Source: Anatilimnocola floriformis
GTDB taxonomy: Bacteria; Planctomycetota; Planctomycetia; Pirellulales; Pirellulaceae
DNA: 64,000 nt
Direction: 5' to 3'
NCBI RefSeq assembly: GCF_024256385.1
Contig: NZ_JAMLFW010000001.1
Coordinates: forward strand, 5,952,001 to 6,016,000
The translations under genes were made by a program, and so were the position numbers. How positions within the stretch are numbered: position 1 is the stretch's first letter; every line of letters begins with the position of its first letter. Under the pieces are notes generated by a model. It saw only the letters and a list, made by a program, of their open reading frames with translations. It made no database searches and was not told where the DNA came from. Positions 52,249 through 61,239 of this stretch are shown piece after piece.

Positions 52249-54651
52249 ATGGACCCTACTGCCGACGCCGTTGTCGAAAATCGTCAACTGCGGCGCACCA
52301 TGCGCGATCTGGTTGCCCTCTCCACCTTGCCCGCGATCTGGACGGGCCTGGGGCCGGAAGGAATCGTCCGCAGCCTAGCCGATGCGCTGTTAGGGATGCT
52401 GACGCTTGAGTTCGCGTATGTGCGCTGCGCTGGGCCCACGGCACAGAGTCCGCTGGAAGTCATCCGCACGCGGCAGCGCGGCGACTCTCAGGAATTAATC
52501 GAAATCGTGCGTGCTGTGTCAGACAGCGCCACGACAGAAAAGCCGATCAGCATTCCCGATCCTGCCGGCAATGGCACACTGCTGGTCGCCGTTACCCGTT
52601 TCGGGATTGGTGAAGACTGCGGTGTACTAGTCACGGCGAGTCGGACGGCAGAATACCCCAGCGAGCGCGATCGGCTGTTGCTCGGCGTCGGAGCCAATCA
52701 AACCTCCATCGTGCTGGGACGGTTGCGAACCGAGGCAGCACTGCGGGCTCGCGAAGATCGTTATCGCGTGCTGGTGACCGCGACAGCGGATGTCGTCTAT
52801 CGGATGAGTGCCGACTGGTCGGAAATGCAACCGCTCGATGGGCGGGGCCTGGTGGCCAGCAATTCGGCGCCGATTCGCAATTGGCTGACGAAGAACATTC
52901 CCGAGTCGGAACACGATGTAGTGCGAGAAACCTTCGGGGCCGCGATTGCAAATCGGCAGACGTTCGAATTGGAACATCGCGTCTATCGCCCCGATGGCAG
53001 TGTGGGGTGGACGTTTTCGCGAGCGGTGCCCATTGTCGATGCTGAGGGACAAATCATCGAATGGTTTGGAACCGCACGCGATGTGACCGCACAGCGGCAG
53101 GCCAGCGAAGTTCTCACGCGGGCCACCGCGGCCACCGATCGGCAGCGCCGGCTGTATGAAGCCATCCTATCGGGAACGCCCGATCTGATTTATATCTTCG
53201 GCCTCGACTACAGCGTGCTCTACGCAAACGATGCACTCCTCGCGATGTGGGGCCGCACGATGGCCGACACAATCGGCAAGGGCTTGCTCGAACTCGGTTA
53301 TGAACCGTGGCACGCCGAGATGCATTGGCGCGAGATCGATCAGGTGCGCGCGACCAAACAACCGATCCGCGGCGAAGTGCCCTTCAACGGTACGAACGGC
53401 AGGCGCATCTACGATTATATTTTCGTCCCTGTGTTCGATGCCGACGGCGAAGTGGAAGCCGTGGCCGGCACCACGCGCGACGTAACCGATCGCAAAAACA
53501 TGGAGGACGAACTGCGCCGCCTGGCCGCGACGTTGTCCGATGCCGATCATCGCAAGGACGAATTCCTGGCCACGCTCGCACACGAACTGCGCAACCCGCT
53601 AGCGCCCATTCGCAACGGCTTGCAGATTCTCAAGCTGGTGCAGAACGATCCCGAGTCGCGCGAGCAATCGCGGGCGATGATGGAACGGCAAGTCGATCAG
53701 CTGGTGCGACTGGTCGACGATCTGCTCGATGTCAGCCGCATCAGTCGCGGCAAAATGGAGCTTCGTCGCGAGCACGTGCTGCTGGTCGATGTGCTGGCCA
53801 GCGCCGTCGAAACGAGTCGTCCGCTGATCGAGCAAATGGGTCACGAGCTAACGATCACGCCGCCCACTCAAACAGTGATTGTCGATGGCGATCTCACGCG
53901 ACTCGCGCAAGTCTTTTTGAATCTGCTCAATAACGCAGCCAAGTACAGCGAGCGCGGAGGCCGAATTACGCTGACAGCCGAACTAAGAGGGACGAATGTC
54001 GTCGTGTCGGTGCGTGATACGGGCATCGGGATCGCACCCGAGCAATTGCCGCGGATTTTTGAGATGTTCTCGCAAGTCGATCAATCGCTGGAGAAATCGC
54101 AGGGTGGCTTGGGGATCGGGCTGACACTGGTCCGCCGCCTGGTCGAAATGCACGGCGGCAGTGTTGAAGCCCGCAGCGAAGGGCCGGGCCGCGGGAGTGA
54201 GTTCATCGTGCAACTGCCAGTTGTCGTGGCAGATTCAGCGGTGCCGACAAAGAAAAATGAATCGACCAGCAAGTCCTCGCTGCGAATCTTGATTGTTGAT
54301 GACAATCGCGACAGCGCGATGAGCCTTGCCAAGATGCTTAAGTATTTGGGGAATGAAACGCACACCGCTAACGACGGCGAAGAAGCGATCGCCGCGACCA
54401 CGGAGTTCGAGCCGCAGGTGATTCTGCTCGACATCGGCCTGCCGAAACTCAACGGCTATGAAGCCTGCCGTCGCATTCGCAAACTGCCACGCGGCCAAGA
54501 GATGCTGATCATCGCCCAAACCGGCTGGGGGCAGGAAGAAGATCGCCAGCGAACGCGCGACGCCGGCTTCGATCATCACCTGGTGAAGCCCGTCGAGATT
54601 TCGAAGCTGATGAAACTCCTCGCGGATTGGGTGCCGAATCCGCCGAGCTAA
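52249..54651 (+). CDS. PAS hybrid histidine kinase paired with MEDS gene
   Basis: Soluble 800-aa hybrid kinase. A GAF-like N-terminal domain spans about residues 15-160. PAS domains follow at about 170-285 (VVYRMSADWSEMQPLDGRG) and 300-420 (LSGTPDLIYIFGLDYSVLYA). HisKA has His445 in TLAHELRNPLAPIRNGLQIL. The HATPase shows RDTGIGIAPEQLPRIFEMF and GGLGIGLTLVRRLVEMHGG. The receiver starts ILIVDDNRDSAMSL with Asp728 in ILLDIGLP and Lys in LVKPVE. Its PAS and kinase parts are close to the six-PAS kinase at 21198. It probably receives input from the upstream MEDS protein. Confidence 0.92.
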   Translation: MDPTADAVVENRQLRRTMRDLVALSTLPAIWTGLGPEGIVRSLADALLGMLTLEFAYVRCAGPTAQSPLEVIRTRQRGDSQELIEIVRAVSDSATTEKPISIPDPAGNGTLLVAVTRFGIGEDCGVLVTASRTAEYPSERDRLLLGVGANQTSIVLGRLRTEAALRAREDRYRVLVTATADVVYRMSADWSEMQPLDGRGLVASNSAPIRNWLTKNIPESEHDVVRETFGAAIANRQTFELEHRVYRPDGSVGWTFSRAVPIVDAEGQIIEWFGTARDVTAQRQASEVLTRATAATDRQRRLYEAILSGTPDLIYIFGLDYSVLYANDALLAMWGRTMADTIGKGLLELGYEPWHAEMHWREIDQVRATKQPIRGEVPFNGTNGRRIYDYIFVPVFDADGEVEAVAGTTRDVTDRKNMEDELRRLAATLSDADHRKDEFLATLAHELRNPLAPIRNGLQILKLVQNDPESREQSRAMMERQVDQLVRLVDDLLDVSRISRGKMELRREHVLLVDVLASAVETSRPLIEQMGHELTITPPTQTVIVDGDLTRLAQVFLNLLNNAAKYSERGGRITLTAELRGTNVVVSVRDTGIGIAPEQLPRIFEMFSQVDQSLEKSQGGLGIGLTLVRRLVEMHGGSVEARSEGPGRGSEFIVQLPVVVADSAVPTKKNESTSKSSLRILIVDDNRDSAMSLAKMLKYLGNETHTANDGEEAIAATTEFEPQVILLDIGLPKLNGYEACRRIRKLPRGQEMLIIAQTGWGQEEDRQRTRDAGFDHHLVKPVEISKLMKLLADWVPNPPS

Positions 54652-54659
54652 GCAACACA

Positions 54660-55466
54660 TCACGCCAACGAGTCAACCACGATCGCAGCAACCGGCAAGC
54701 ACCGGCTGGCCTGCGGCAGGTTGGCCCGCAGCAATCGATGGCGAACAATCCAGCCACAAATCACCACACCGCCGATGATTGCGCTGAGATACGTTCCCTG
54801 ATGCATTCGCGAGACGATGTAGCAGGCATGATGCCGCGCGACCGGAATTTGCGACGCAAGCGGCTCGATGATGGTAAAGCCCGGCTCGGTGACTTCATGC
54901 GTGCCGAGCCAACCTGCCGCCGCCGTAACGATGGCCTGGAACACCAGCAGGCAGGCAAACGGAATCAGCAACTCCGCCGGTCTCATCTTTGGCCATGATC
55001 CCAAGCGCGCCGAGAAACCCGTGAGCGCGCCAATCAACGCGCCGCCCCACCATGCACCCAAAAAGCCCCAGGCAATTCCCAGCAGGGTCGGATCGTTCAG
55101 CCCGACGATGCGTGGATGAGCGACGGTGAAATACTCGGGGCACAATCGCGCGCTAATCTGATCTTGCAGCATCGCGTACAAAACTTCAGCCGTGATGCCG
55201 ATCTGCAGCACTTGCCGCAACGGATCGGGCCGAAATGTCCAAAACACCAGCAGCCCGCCGACCACCACCAATTGAATCACAATCTTCGCGGGATGCAGCG
55301 GCTTGAGGAGCAGATCACTGCTCGCGAGTTCATTGCTCGCACTGCTGCTGTCCGGCGGCTCCGTTTGCCCGTGGGCAACGGCTGCAAACGACAACAGCAT
55401 CGCCATCAGCATGCCCCACACGCAGCAGGAATTTCTGACGTAGCCCGACGTGGCAGCGCGGATCAT
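54660..55466 (-). CDS. Integral membrane protein, 268 aa, unknown function
   Basis: An N-terminal signal-like segment (WGMLMAMLLSFAAVAHG) is followed by a polar stretch and about six membrane helices (IVIQLVVVGGLLVFWTFR; GIAWGFLGAWWGGALIGALT; LLIPFACLLVFQAIVTAAAG; LSAIIGGVVICGWIVRH). Polar motifs include LQDQISARLCPEYFTVAHPR and VARHHACYIVSRMHQGTYLS. The CPEYFTV.HPR.vG pattern also occurs in uncharacterised membrane proteins of other bacteria. It ends nine bases from the convergent kinase stop. No function is proposed. Confidence 0.7.
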   Translation of the reverse strand: MIRAATSGYVRNSCCVWGMLMAMLLSFAAVAHGQTEPPDSSSASNELASSDLLLKPLHPAKIVIQLVVVGGLLVFWTFRPDPLRQVLQIGITAEVLYAMLQDQISARLCPEYFTVAHPRIVGLNDPTLLGIAWGFLGAWWGGALIGALTGFSARLGSWPKMRPAELLIPFACLLVFQAIVTAAAGWLGTHEVTEPGFTIIEPLASQIPVARHHACYIVSRMHQGTYLSAIIGGVVICGWIVRHRLLRANLPQASRCLPVAAIVVDSLA

Positions 55467-55570
55467 GATTTCGCTCAGCAGCAGAGAAATGGTGTTTCCC
55501 AGCGCAAGCTTAGCTCATGAATCCCTTTCGACCGGTTCTGCCGGTTGCGCCGATAGCGCGGCCGCGACAC

Positions 55571-56353
55571 TCACCGACCGCGCGACGGTGGCCAAGGAAA
55601 GAAGGCACTCGTGCGACGCTGGTAGTCGCGATAAGCATCACCGCGGCTGGCGAGCGACTGCGCTTCAGCCGGTGGGATGCCAGTGACGAAATTCAAAAAG
55701 TAAAACATGGCCAGCGGCGGGCCGAGCGTGAGCCACCACCAACTGAAAGAGACGCTCAGCAGCACCAGTGCGCACCAGAACATCCATTCGAAAAAGTAGT
55801 TCGGATGACGCGTGTAGCGCCACAAGCCGACATCGCAAACCTTCTGCGAGCCTTTGTTCTCGCGACGAAACGCCGCCAACTGCCGATCGCCAAGCCATTC
55901 GCCGGCGATGGCAATCACGGCGAGCGTGCTCCCCGCGAAGTCAAACAGCGATAGCTCTCCCGGCGCGTTACCCGCGATCAACGCCACCGACGCAAACAAC
56001 GGCGCGACGACGGCCTGCGTTTGAAAGAACAAAAAGAAACGCCAATCTGCGGCAGTTCCATATTCCGCACGCATCTTTTGATAGCGCCGATCTTCTACGC
56101 CATGGAACAGCCTCGGCAGCAGATGCAAACCGAGTCGTAGCGACCACGTGGCGAACAACGCCGCGACAATCATTCGACGACTGAAATCCCCGCTCGCTAT
56201 CAGCGAATAGTAAACTGCCAGCGCACCCGTGCTCAGCGTCCAAACCACATCCACGACGCTCGCATTGCGAGTCTGCCGTTGCCAGGCCCACGCCAGCGTC
56301 ATGGCCAGCGCGACGACGAGCCAACCCGCGGCGAGTTGCCACGCGATCATCAT
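55571..56353 (-). CDS. DUF1295 (steroid 5-alpha-reductase-like) membrane protein
   Basis: A 260-aa membrane protein of the DUF1295 family, which shares the fold of steroid 5-alpha-reductases and isoprenylcysteine methyltransferases. Characteristic motifs are ASVVDVVWTLS, RYQKMRAEYG, GLWRYTRHPNYFFEWMFWC and SLASRGDAYRDYQRRTSAFF. The start at 56353 overlaps the stop of the CFA synthase gene by ATGA, so it is the last gene of a four-gene minus-strand operon. Such proteins sit next to CFA-type genes in many bacteria; a role in lipid modification or reduction is likely but unproven. Confidence 0.88.
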   Translation of the reverse strand: MMIAWQLAAGWLVVALAMTLAWAWQRQTRNASVVDVVWTLSTGALAVYYSLIASGDFSRRMIVAALFATWSLRLGLHLLPRLFHGVEDRRYQKMRAEYGTAADWRFFLFFQTQAVVAPLFASVALIAGNAPGELSLFDFAGSTLAVIAIAGEWLGDRQLAAFRRENKGSQKVCDVGLWRYTRHPNYFFEWMFWCALVLLSVSFSWWWLTLGPPLAMFYFLNFVTGIPPAEAQSLASRGDAYRDYQRRTSAFFPWPPSRGR

Positions 56354-57621
56354 CGCACCGATTCCTCGCGCCGTCGCGAACTGCCGGCTCGGATCGTTTT
56401 GCAAGCATCGTCATCGGGCAATTGATAGCGAGGTTTCGCCAGAACCAACTGCACCACATTCACCTGCCGCTCGGCAAATGCGGCTTCGCAGTATTGGAGA
56501 TAGTAGTCCCACATCCGTATGAAGCGATTGTCGAAACCAAGGCGACGAACGTCTTCGATGTTATCCCAAAAGCGCTCACGCCAGGCCCGCAGCGTGCGCA
56601 CGTAATGCGGCGACATTTCTTCCAAATCGCAGACTCGCAAATCCGTGACCCGCGCGAGCGAGTCGCCAATCTCCGCCACCGATGGCAAAAAACCGCCAGG
56701 AAAAATGTACTTGCCGATGAAGTCGACGCCGGCCGCGTGACGCGCCGCCACCTGATCGCGCATCACAATCCCTTGCAACACCATCAAACCATCGGGCCGC
56801 AGCAATCGGCTGCAGCGTTCGAAATAACCATCGAGATATTGTCGCCCAACGGCTTCGATCATCTCGATCGAAACGAGCTTGTCGTACGTCCCCTCCAGAT
56901 CGCGATAATCCTTGAGATCGACGGTCACTAACGACTCCATACCTTGCTCGCGCATGCGCTCGCGAGCAAAGCTCGCCTGCTCGCGCGAAATCGTAGTGGT
57001 TCGCACCTGGCAGCCATAGCGCTGCGCAATGTGTGCAGCCAGCGCACCCCAACCGGTGCCGATCTCCAGCACTTCGTCGTCGCTCCGCAAATCGAGCTTA
57101 CGGCAGACGCTGTCCATTTTTTCCAGCGAAGCATCGAGCATTTCCGAATTGCGATCGCGAAACACGCCGCAGGAATAGTTCAACGTCTCGTCGAGAAACA
57201 GCTGAAAGAATTCGTTCCCCAGATCGTAGTGCTCGTGAATATTCCGCTGCGAGTTTGCGCGGTTGTTTCGGCGCAGCCAGTGTTTCCAGAGCGCGACCCA
57301 TTGCGACCAACGAGCTACGCCGCCATCGAGTCCCGTGGCCACGGCGGGATTTTGGATGCAGAGTCGAATCAAGCCAACCAGATCATCACACGACCAGTCG
57401 CCATCCATAAACGCTTCGGCTGCCCCCAAGCCGCCGCCGCAAGCAACGCGCTGATAAAAACCGGGAGCATGCACGCGCAGCGTCGCAGAGCCGGATTCGT
57501 TGGAATCGCCAAAGTGAAACACTTCGCTGCCATCGACAATCGTCAAACGCCCGACTCGCCAGGCTCGCAGCCGCGCAAGAACTGCCTGGCGGTAGAAATG
57601 ATGAAACCATTTTTGAAACAT
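56350..57621 (-). CDS. cfa: Cyclopropane-fatty-acyl-phospholipid synthase family protein
   Basis: SAM-dependent enzyme of 423 aa that methylates or cyclopropanates unsaturated acyl chains in membrane lipids. The SAM-binding motif is DEVLEIGTGWGALAAHIAQR; family features are HYDLGNEFFQLFLDETLNYS, TTISREQASFARERM, SIEMIEAVGRQYLDGYFERC and GKYIFPGGFLPS. The length is normal. It lies between DUF1365 and DUF1295 genes with tight spacing (19 bases and a four-base overlap). This combination is known from light- or singlet-oxygen-regulated lipid clusters, including furan fatty acid synthesis, so the product may be other than a cyclopropane. Confidence 0.93.
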   Translation of the reverse strand: MFQKWFHHFYRQAVLARLRAWRVGRLTIVDGSEVFHFGDSNESGSATLRVHAPGFYQRVACGGGLGAAEAFMDGDWSCDDLVGLIRLCIQNPAVATGLDGGVARWSQWVALWKHWLRRNNRANSQRNIHEHYDLGNEFFQLFLDETLNYSCGVFRDRNSEMLDASLEKMDSVCRKLDLRSDDEVLEIGTGWGALAAHIAQRYGCQVRTTTISREQASFARERMREQGMESLVTVDLKDYRDLEGTYDKLVSIEMIEAVGRQYLDGYFERCSRLLRPDGLMVLQGIVMRDQVAARHAAGVDFIGKYIFPGGFLPSVAEIGDSLARVTDLRVCDLEEMSPHYVRTLRAWRERFWDNIEDVRRLGFDNRFIRMWDYYLQYCEAAFAERQVNVVQLVLAKPRYQLPDDDACKTIRAGSSRRREESVR

Positions 57622-57640
57622 AGTTGCGCCTCTCGACGGA

Positions 57641-58429
57641 TTACTTCACGGTGCTATTCGCGATGTTTGCTGGCGATTCGGGATGCGGAAAATAGGGCGT
57701 TTTCTTCAGCCACAAACGAAAGGCTTGCCAATAAATGCCGGCATACACCTGTTGCGTTTGCAGCGGATAAGCCCACAGCAGTCGTTGCAGGTTGAACGTG
57801 CTCCACACCCGGCGCTTCAGTTCCAGATTTGCACTGAAGACGCAATCCTCGTCGACCGAACTGCTGCCCGCGAAGTTCTCGATGAACATCCGCAGCGTCT
57901 TCTCGGGCGGTGTGAAGCGAAAGCGATAACGCATCCCCATCGGCAAAAACGGCGAGACATGAAACTGCTTGTCGAGCCACAGCTCATCCGACTCACTGGC
58001 CGGCAACACATAGCAATGCGTCTCGCCCCACGGCGTGTTGTGTACCTCGGCGACGATCGCCGAGACTTGATCACCGGCCGGCGTGAAGCAGTAATAAAAC
58101 GACACGGGGTTCATCACGAAGCCCCAGTAACGCAGTTGCGTCAGCGCACACACCGCGCCGTCGGCGCTGCCACCTTTCGCTCGAACGAGTTCGCGCACCG
58201 CGTCAGCGAGCGGCGTGTGCGGATCGCCCCAATGATCGTCGCGGCGAAACCAGGCCGGCGCAGGACCGGTGCATGACCACAACCAGCGACCCGCAAAGGC
58301 GGCGGGAAGTTGATCGAGATTGAGGTATACGAAACTGATCGGATAACGAAATGCGTGCGTGTGAGGCCGCAGCCGGCAGTGCGTCACCTGACCCTCGAAA
58401 ACCGCGTGATTGGTAAGGGACAGAGTCAT
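57641..58429 (-). CDS. DUF1365 family protein
   Basis: A 262-aa cytoplasmic protein of unknown reaction. DUF1365 motifs are [20 protein letters not shown] at the start, [59 protein letters not shown] and a C-terminal [20 protein letters not shown]. The ATG at 58429 is chosen because upstream residues are not conserved. It overlaps the preceding FAD oxidoreductase gene end by four bases. Its constant partners elsewhere are CFA synthase-like and flavin proteins; in furan fatty acid clusters such proteins take part in acyl-chain modification. Confidence 0.9.
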   Translation of the reverse strand: MTLSLTNHAVFEGQVTHCRLRPHTHAFRYPISFVYLNLDQLPAAFAGRWLWSCTGPAPAWFRRDDHWGDPHTPLADAVRELVRAKGGSADGAVCALTQLRYWGFVMNPVSFYYCFTPAGDQVSAIVAEVHNTPWGETHCYVLPASESDELWLDKQFHVSPFLPMGMRYRFRFTPPEKTLRMFIENFAGSSSVDEDCVFSANLELKRRVWSTFNLQRLLWAYPLQTQQVYAGIYWQAFRLWLKKTPYFPHPESPANIANSTVK

Positions 58430-59697
58430 GCGGCGCTTAGTTCCTTCGCCGCATAGCGAGCTTGCAGTGCCTGGCAAACCGCCAGCGCACTATTCACACC
58501 GTCCTCATGAAATCCATTTCCCCAATAGGCGCCGCAATAAGAAACGCCTTCGTGGTCGATCACTTCCTGATGTCGCTGTTGCGCAGGCTTAGTCGCCAGG
58601 CTGAAGATCGGATGGCGATAGCTGATCGACCGCAATACTTTGCGCGGATCGATGCGAGCTTCCTGATTCAGAGACACGCAATATTCTTCGGGCGTTTTCA
58701 AGCCTTGCAGGCGATTCATGTGATAAGTCACGGTCGCGTGCGCTGCCGATTCGGCTGGAACGTAGTAGTTCCAACTCGCCCACGCCCGCCGCAGTCGCGG
58801 CAGCAGACTGGTATCGGTGTGCAGTACGGCAGTGTTCGATTCGTAGGTGAACGCGCCGAGAATCTGCCGTTCCCGCGGGGTTGCGCGTTCACCGAGCAGC
58901 CGTAGCGATTGATCGGCATGGCAACCCGCGATGACATGATCGAAAACTTCACTGCGACCATCGTCGAAGTGCAAACAAACTCCCGCTGCCTCGCGAACGA
59001 TAGCGCGAACAGGAGTATTGACCTTAATCGGAGTCGGCAACGCACGCTGGATCGCCCGCACATAGGTATGCGAACCGCCCCGCACCACGCGCCACACCGG
59101 CGGATCGCTCAGCGTGAGCAAGCCGTGATTTTGATAAAACTCGATGAGAAACCGCAGCGGAAAATTTTCGAACACCGCGTGCGGACACGACCAAACCGCC
59201 GAGCCCATCGGCAGAAAATACTGTTCGCGAAACTCGCGCGAATAGGAATGCTGGCGAAAAAAGTCACCGACGGTGAGATGATCTTCGGGCGAGTTCATCA
59301 GCGCGAGGGCGTCTCGGCTAAATCGTCGCCAATCGCGCAGCAGTCGCCAAAAGCCTGGTCGCAGCAGGTTCATGCGCTGCGCAAACAAGCCGTTGAGTCC
59401 CGTTCCGGCATACTCCAGCCCCGTCCGCTCGCAACGCACGCTGAAGCTCATGTCGCTCACCTGCGACTCGACGCCTAGCTCGTTCAGCAAGCGGCAAAAA
59501 TTGGGATAGGTCCGTTCGTTGAAGACGATGAAACCCGTATCGATGGCGAGAGGTCCTCTGACGGTTTCCAGCTCGATCGTGTTCGTGTGCCCGCCGACGT
59601 AAGCTCCCGCTTCGAACACCGTAACGTCGTGCTGGCCGCGCAGGTAATACGCCGCGCAGAGCGAGGAGATTCCGGAACCGATGACTGCGATGCGCAT
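58426..59697 (-). CDS. FAD-dependent oxidoreductase (amine-oxidase fold)
   Basis: A 423-aa flavoenzyme. The dinucleotide-binding loop [20 protein letters not shown] and [18 protein letters not shown] open the protein. [19 protein letters not shown] follows, and the C-terminal FAD contact is [20 protein letters not shown]. This pattern is that of the NAD(P)/FAD proteins of CFA/DUF1365 clusters, thought to desaturate or oxidise acyl chains. The ATG at 59697 is preferred over a GTG two codons upstream. It is the first gene of the operon; an AACGTTC motif lies 12 bases before it. Confidence 0.92.
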   Translation of the reverse strand: MRIAVIGSGISSLCAAYYLRGQHDVTVFEAGAYVGGHTNTIELETVRGPLAIDTGFIVFNERTYPNFCRLLNELGVESQVSDMSFSVRCERTGLEYAGTGLNGLFAQRMNLLRPGFWRLLRDWRRFSRDALALMNSPEDHLTVGDFFRQHSYSREFREQYFLPMGSAVWSCPHAVFENFPLRFLIEFYQNHGLLTLSDPPVWRVVRGGSHTYVRAIQRALPTPIKVNTPVRAIVREAAGVCLHFDDGRSEVFDHVIAGCHADQSLRLLGERATPRERQILGAFTYESNTAVLHTDTSLLPRLRRAWASWNYYVPAESAAHATVTYHMNRLQGLKTPEEYCVSLNQEARIDPRKVLRSISYRHPIFSLATKPAQQRHQEVIDHEGVSYCGAYWGNGFHEDGVNSALAVCQALQARYAAKELSAA

Positions 59698-59707
59698 GGC
59701 CACTTAC

Positions 59708-59841
59708 CAAAAACGTTCAAATCGTTCATTCACAACAGTAGCGAAAAGGCTAGTTTGGTCAATACGCGCTGCGGCATTCGCAGGAGTTCTTGAATTTTAA
59801 GTGACCGCCGTCTAGCATGAAATTCAGTCAAAACGTTCGAG
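59708..59841. promoter_or_regulatory. Divergent promoter with two AAAACGTTC motifs
   Basis: The 160-base region between the lipid operon and the CarH-like regulator has CAAAAACGTTCAA at 59708-59720 and TCAAAACGTTCGA at 59829-59841, one close to each start codon. Each contains the palindrome AACGTT. Their placement fits shared operators for the regulator, but no match to a known CarH/LitR box was recognised. Confidence 0.35.
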
Positions 59842-59857
59842 GGGTTTTCGTGCCGTC

Positions 59858-60760
59858 ATGTCGCTCCTAAGTCCGAAAATGGCCGCTGAAGCGCTCGGGG
59901 TGAGTGAGTCCTCGCTCAAGCGCTGGGTCGATCAGGGGGTGCTCACCGCAGTGAAGACGGTTGGCGGCCACCGTCGTCTCGAAACGGCTACGCTCGTCGA
60001 CTATGCCCGCCGCAGCGGACGGCAGATCGTCAAGCCAGAGTTGCTTGACCTCGGCTTGGGTGGCAAGAGTTTGCGGAAAGGGAGCGTTCTGCGAACGCAG
60101 GACGATCCACTCACCGCGTTTCGCCAGGCGCTGCTGCGCGGCGATGAGTCAGGCTGTCGTTTTCTCGCTCGCGCTTGCCTCGCGGCCGGCATGACGCTCG
60201 CCGAATTTGGCGACCGCTTTGTGGCGACCAGTTTTCATGACGTCGGCGATCAATGGCTTCACGGCGTGACGGAAGTCTACGAAGAGCGCCGCGCCTGTCA
60301 GGTTTGTCACGGAGTACTTGCCGATCTCTTCACGCTACTGCCAACTCCGCGCGCCACAGCGCCGGTCGCCATCGGCGCTGCGGGTGAAGGCGATCCTTAC
60401 ACGCTCGCCACGTCGCTGGTGTCGCTCGTCCTCCGTCAAAACGGCTGGCGATCGCAGTCGCTCGGCAACAACTTGCCGTGGCCCACGCTGATCGAAGCCA
60501 TTCGCGATTTGAAACCTCGACTGTTCTGGTTGTCGGTCTCGACGATCGATGATGAAGCAACGTTCGTTCGCAACTATCGCGCGTTCTACGCGGCCGTGGG
60601 AACGCAAACTGCAGTCGTCGTCGGCGGTCGGGCTTGGACGGGTGAGCTGCGAAGCAAAGTTCGTTTCGCCGCCCACTGCGATTCACTCGGACACTTAGAA
60701 GCCTTTGCCGCGACACTCATGCGGCCCGCTCGCAAAAAACTGCGCCCCAAAACTCCCTGA
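59858..60760 (+). CDS. CarH/LitR-like MerR-type regulator without B12 ligands
   Basis: A 300-aa transcription factor. Residues 5-45 form a MerR/excisionase-type DNA-binding domain (SPKMAAEALGVSESSLKRWV, VGGHRRLETATLVDYAR). A helical bundle follows (DVGDQWLHGVTEVYEERRAC), then a Rossmann-like domain at about 165-290 (APVAIGAAGEGDPYTLATSL; WRSQSLGNNLPWPTLIEAI; VVVGGRAW). This is the architecture of B12-dependent photoreceptors. The lower-ligand motif DxHxxG is replaced by GDPYTLA, and the upper EEH by EER, so cobalamin binding is doubtful. It is divergent from the lipid operon and probably represses it together with its own unit. Confidence 0.85.
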   Translation: MSLLSPKMAAEALGVSESSLKRWVDQGVLTAVKTVGGHRRLETATLVDYARRSGRQIVKPELLDLGLGGKSLRKGSVLRTQDDPLTAFRQALLRGDESGCRFLARACLAAGMTLAEFGDRFVATSFHDVGDQWLHGVTEVYEERRACQVCHGVLADLFTLLPTPRATAPVAIGAAGEGDPYTLATSLVSLVLRQNGWRSQSLGNNLPWPTLIEAIRDLKPRLFWLSVSTIDDEATFVRNYRAFYAAVGTQTAVVVGGRAWTGELRSKVRFAAHCDSLGHLEAFAATLMRPARKKLRPKTP

Positions 60761-60768
60761 GGTCTGCG

Positions 60769-61185
60769 ATGTTTTCCTGGAAGGCCTTTCTCGTCTTGCT
60801 GCCGATCTTCGCGATCATCGACCTGACTTACCTCGGGTTTGTGATGAAGTGGTTCTACGATCGCGAGATCGGCGAACTCGCCCGCCGCGCCAGCAACGGC
60901 GCCCTTGCTCCGCGCTGGATCGCCGCGGTGATCGTCTACGTGCTGATCCCGCTCGGCATCATGGTCTTCGTCCGACCGCACGTTGCGGCCACCGATTCCG
61001 TGCTCATCGCGCTGATGTGGGGCGCGGTCTACGGCTTGGTGGTCTACGGCGTGTACGACTTCACCAACCGCGCCACACTAGAGAAATGGTCGCTGCAACT
61101 CGCCCTCGCCGATGTCCTCTGGGGCTGCGTCCTTTGCGGCACCACGGCGGCAATCTCGCATTGGCTAACGCCGCCGCCGGGGTAG
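60769..61185 (+). CDS. DUF2177 family membrane protein
   Basis: A 138-aa protein with four membrane helices (FLVLLPIFAIIDLTYLGFVM; WIAAVIVYVLIPLGIMVFV; LIALMWGAVYGLVVYGVYDF; LALADVLWGCVLCGTTAAIS). The polar motif YGVYDFTNRATLEKW is typical of DUF2177. It begins nine bases after the regulator's stop, so they are co-transcribed. DUF2177 genes belong to the same conserved neighbourhood as CFA, DUF1365, DUF1295 and the FAD oxidoreductase, e.g. in singlet-oxygen or light-induced clusters of other bacteria. Function unknown. Confidence 0.9.
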   Translation: MFSWKAFLVLLPIFAIIDLTYLGFVMKWFYDREIGELARRASNGALAPRWIAAVIVYVLIPLGIMVFVRPHVAATDSVLIALMWGAVYGLVVYGVYDFTNRATLEKWSLQLALADVLWGCVLCGTTAAISHWLTPPPG

Positions 61186-61239
61186 TGCGCTGACTAAAAA
61201 CACGCTCGCTATTTGGCAAGCCACGCAAAGAATAACGAA

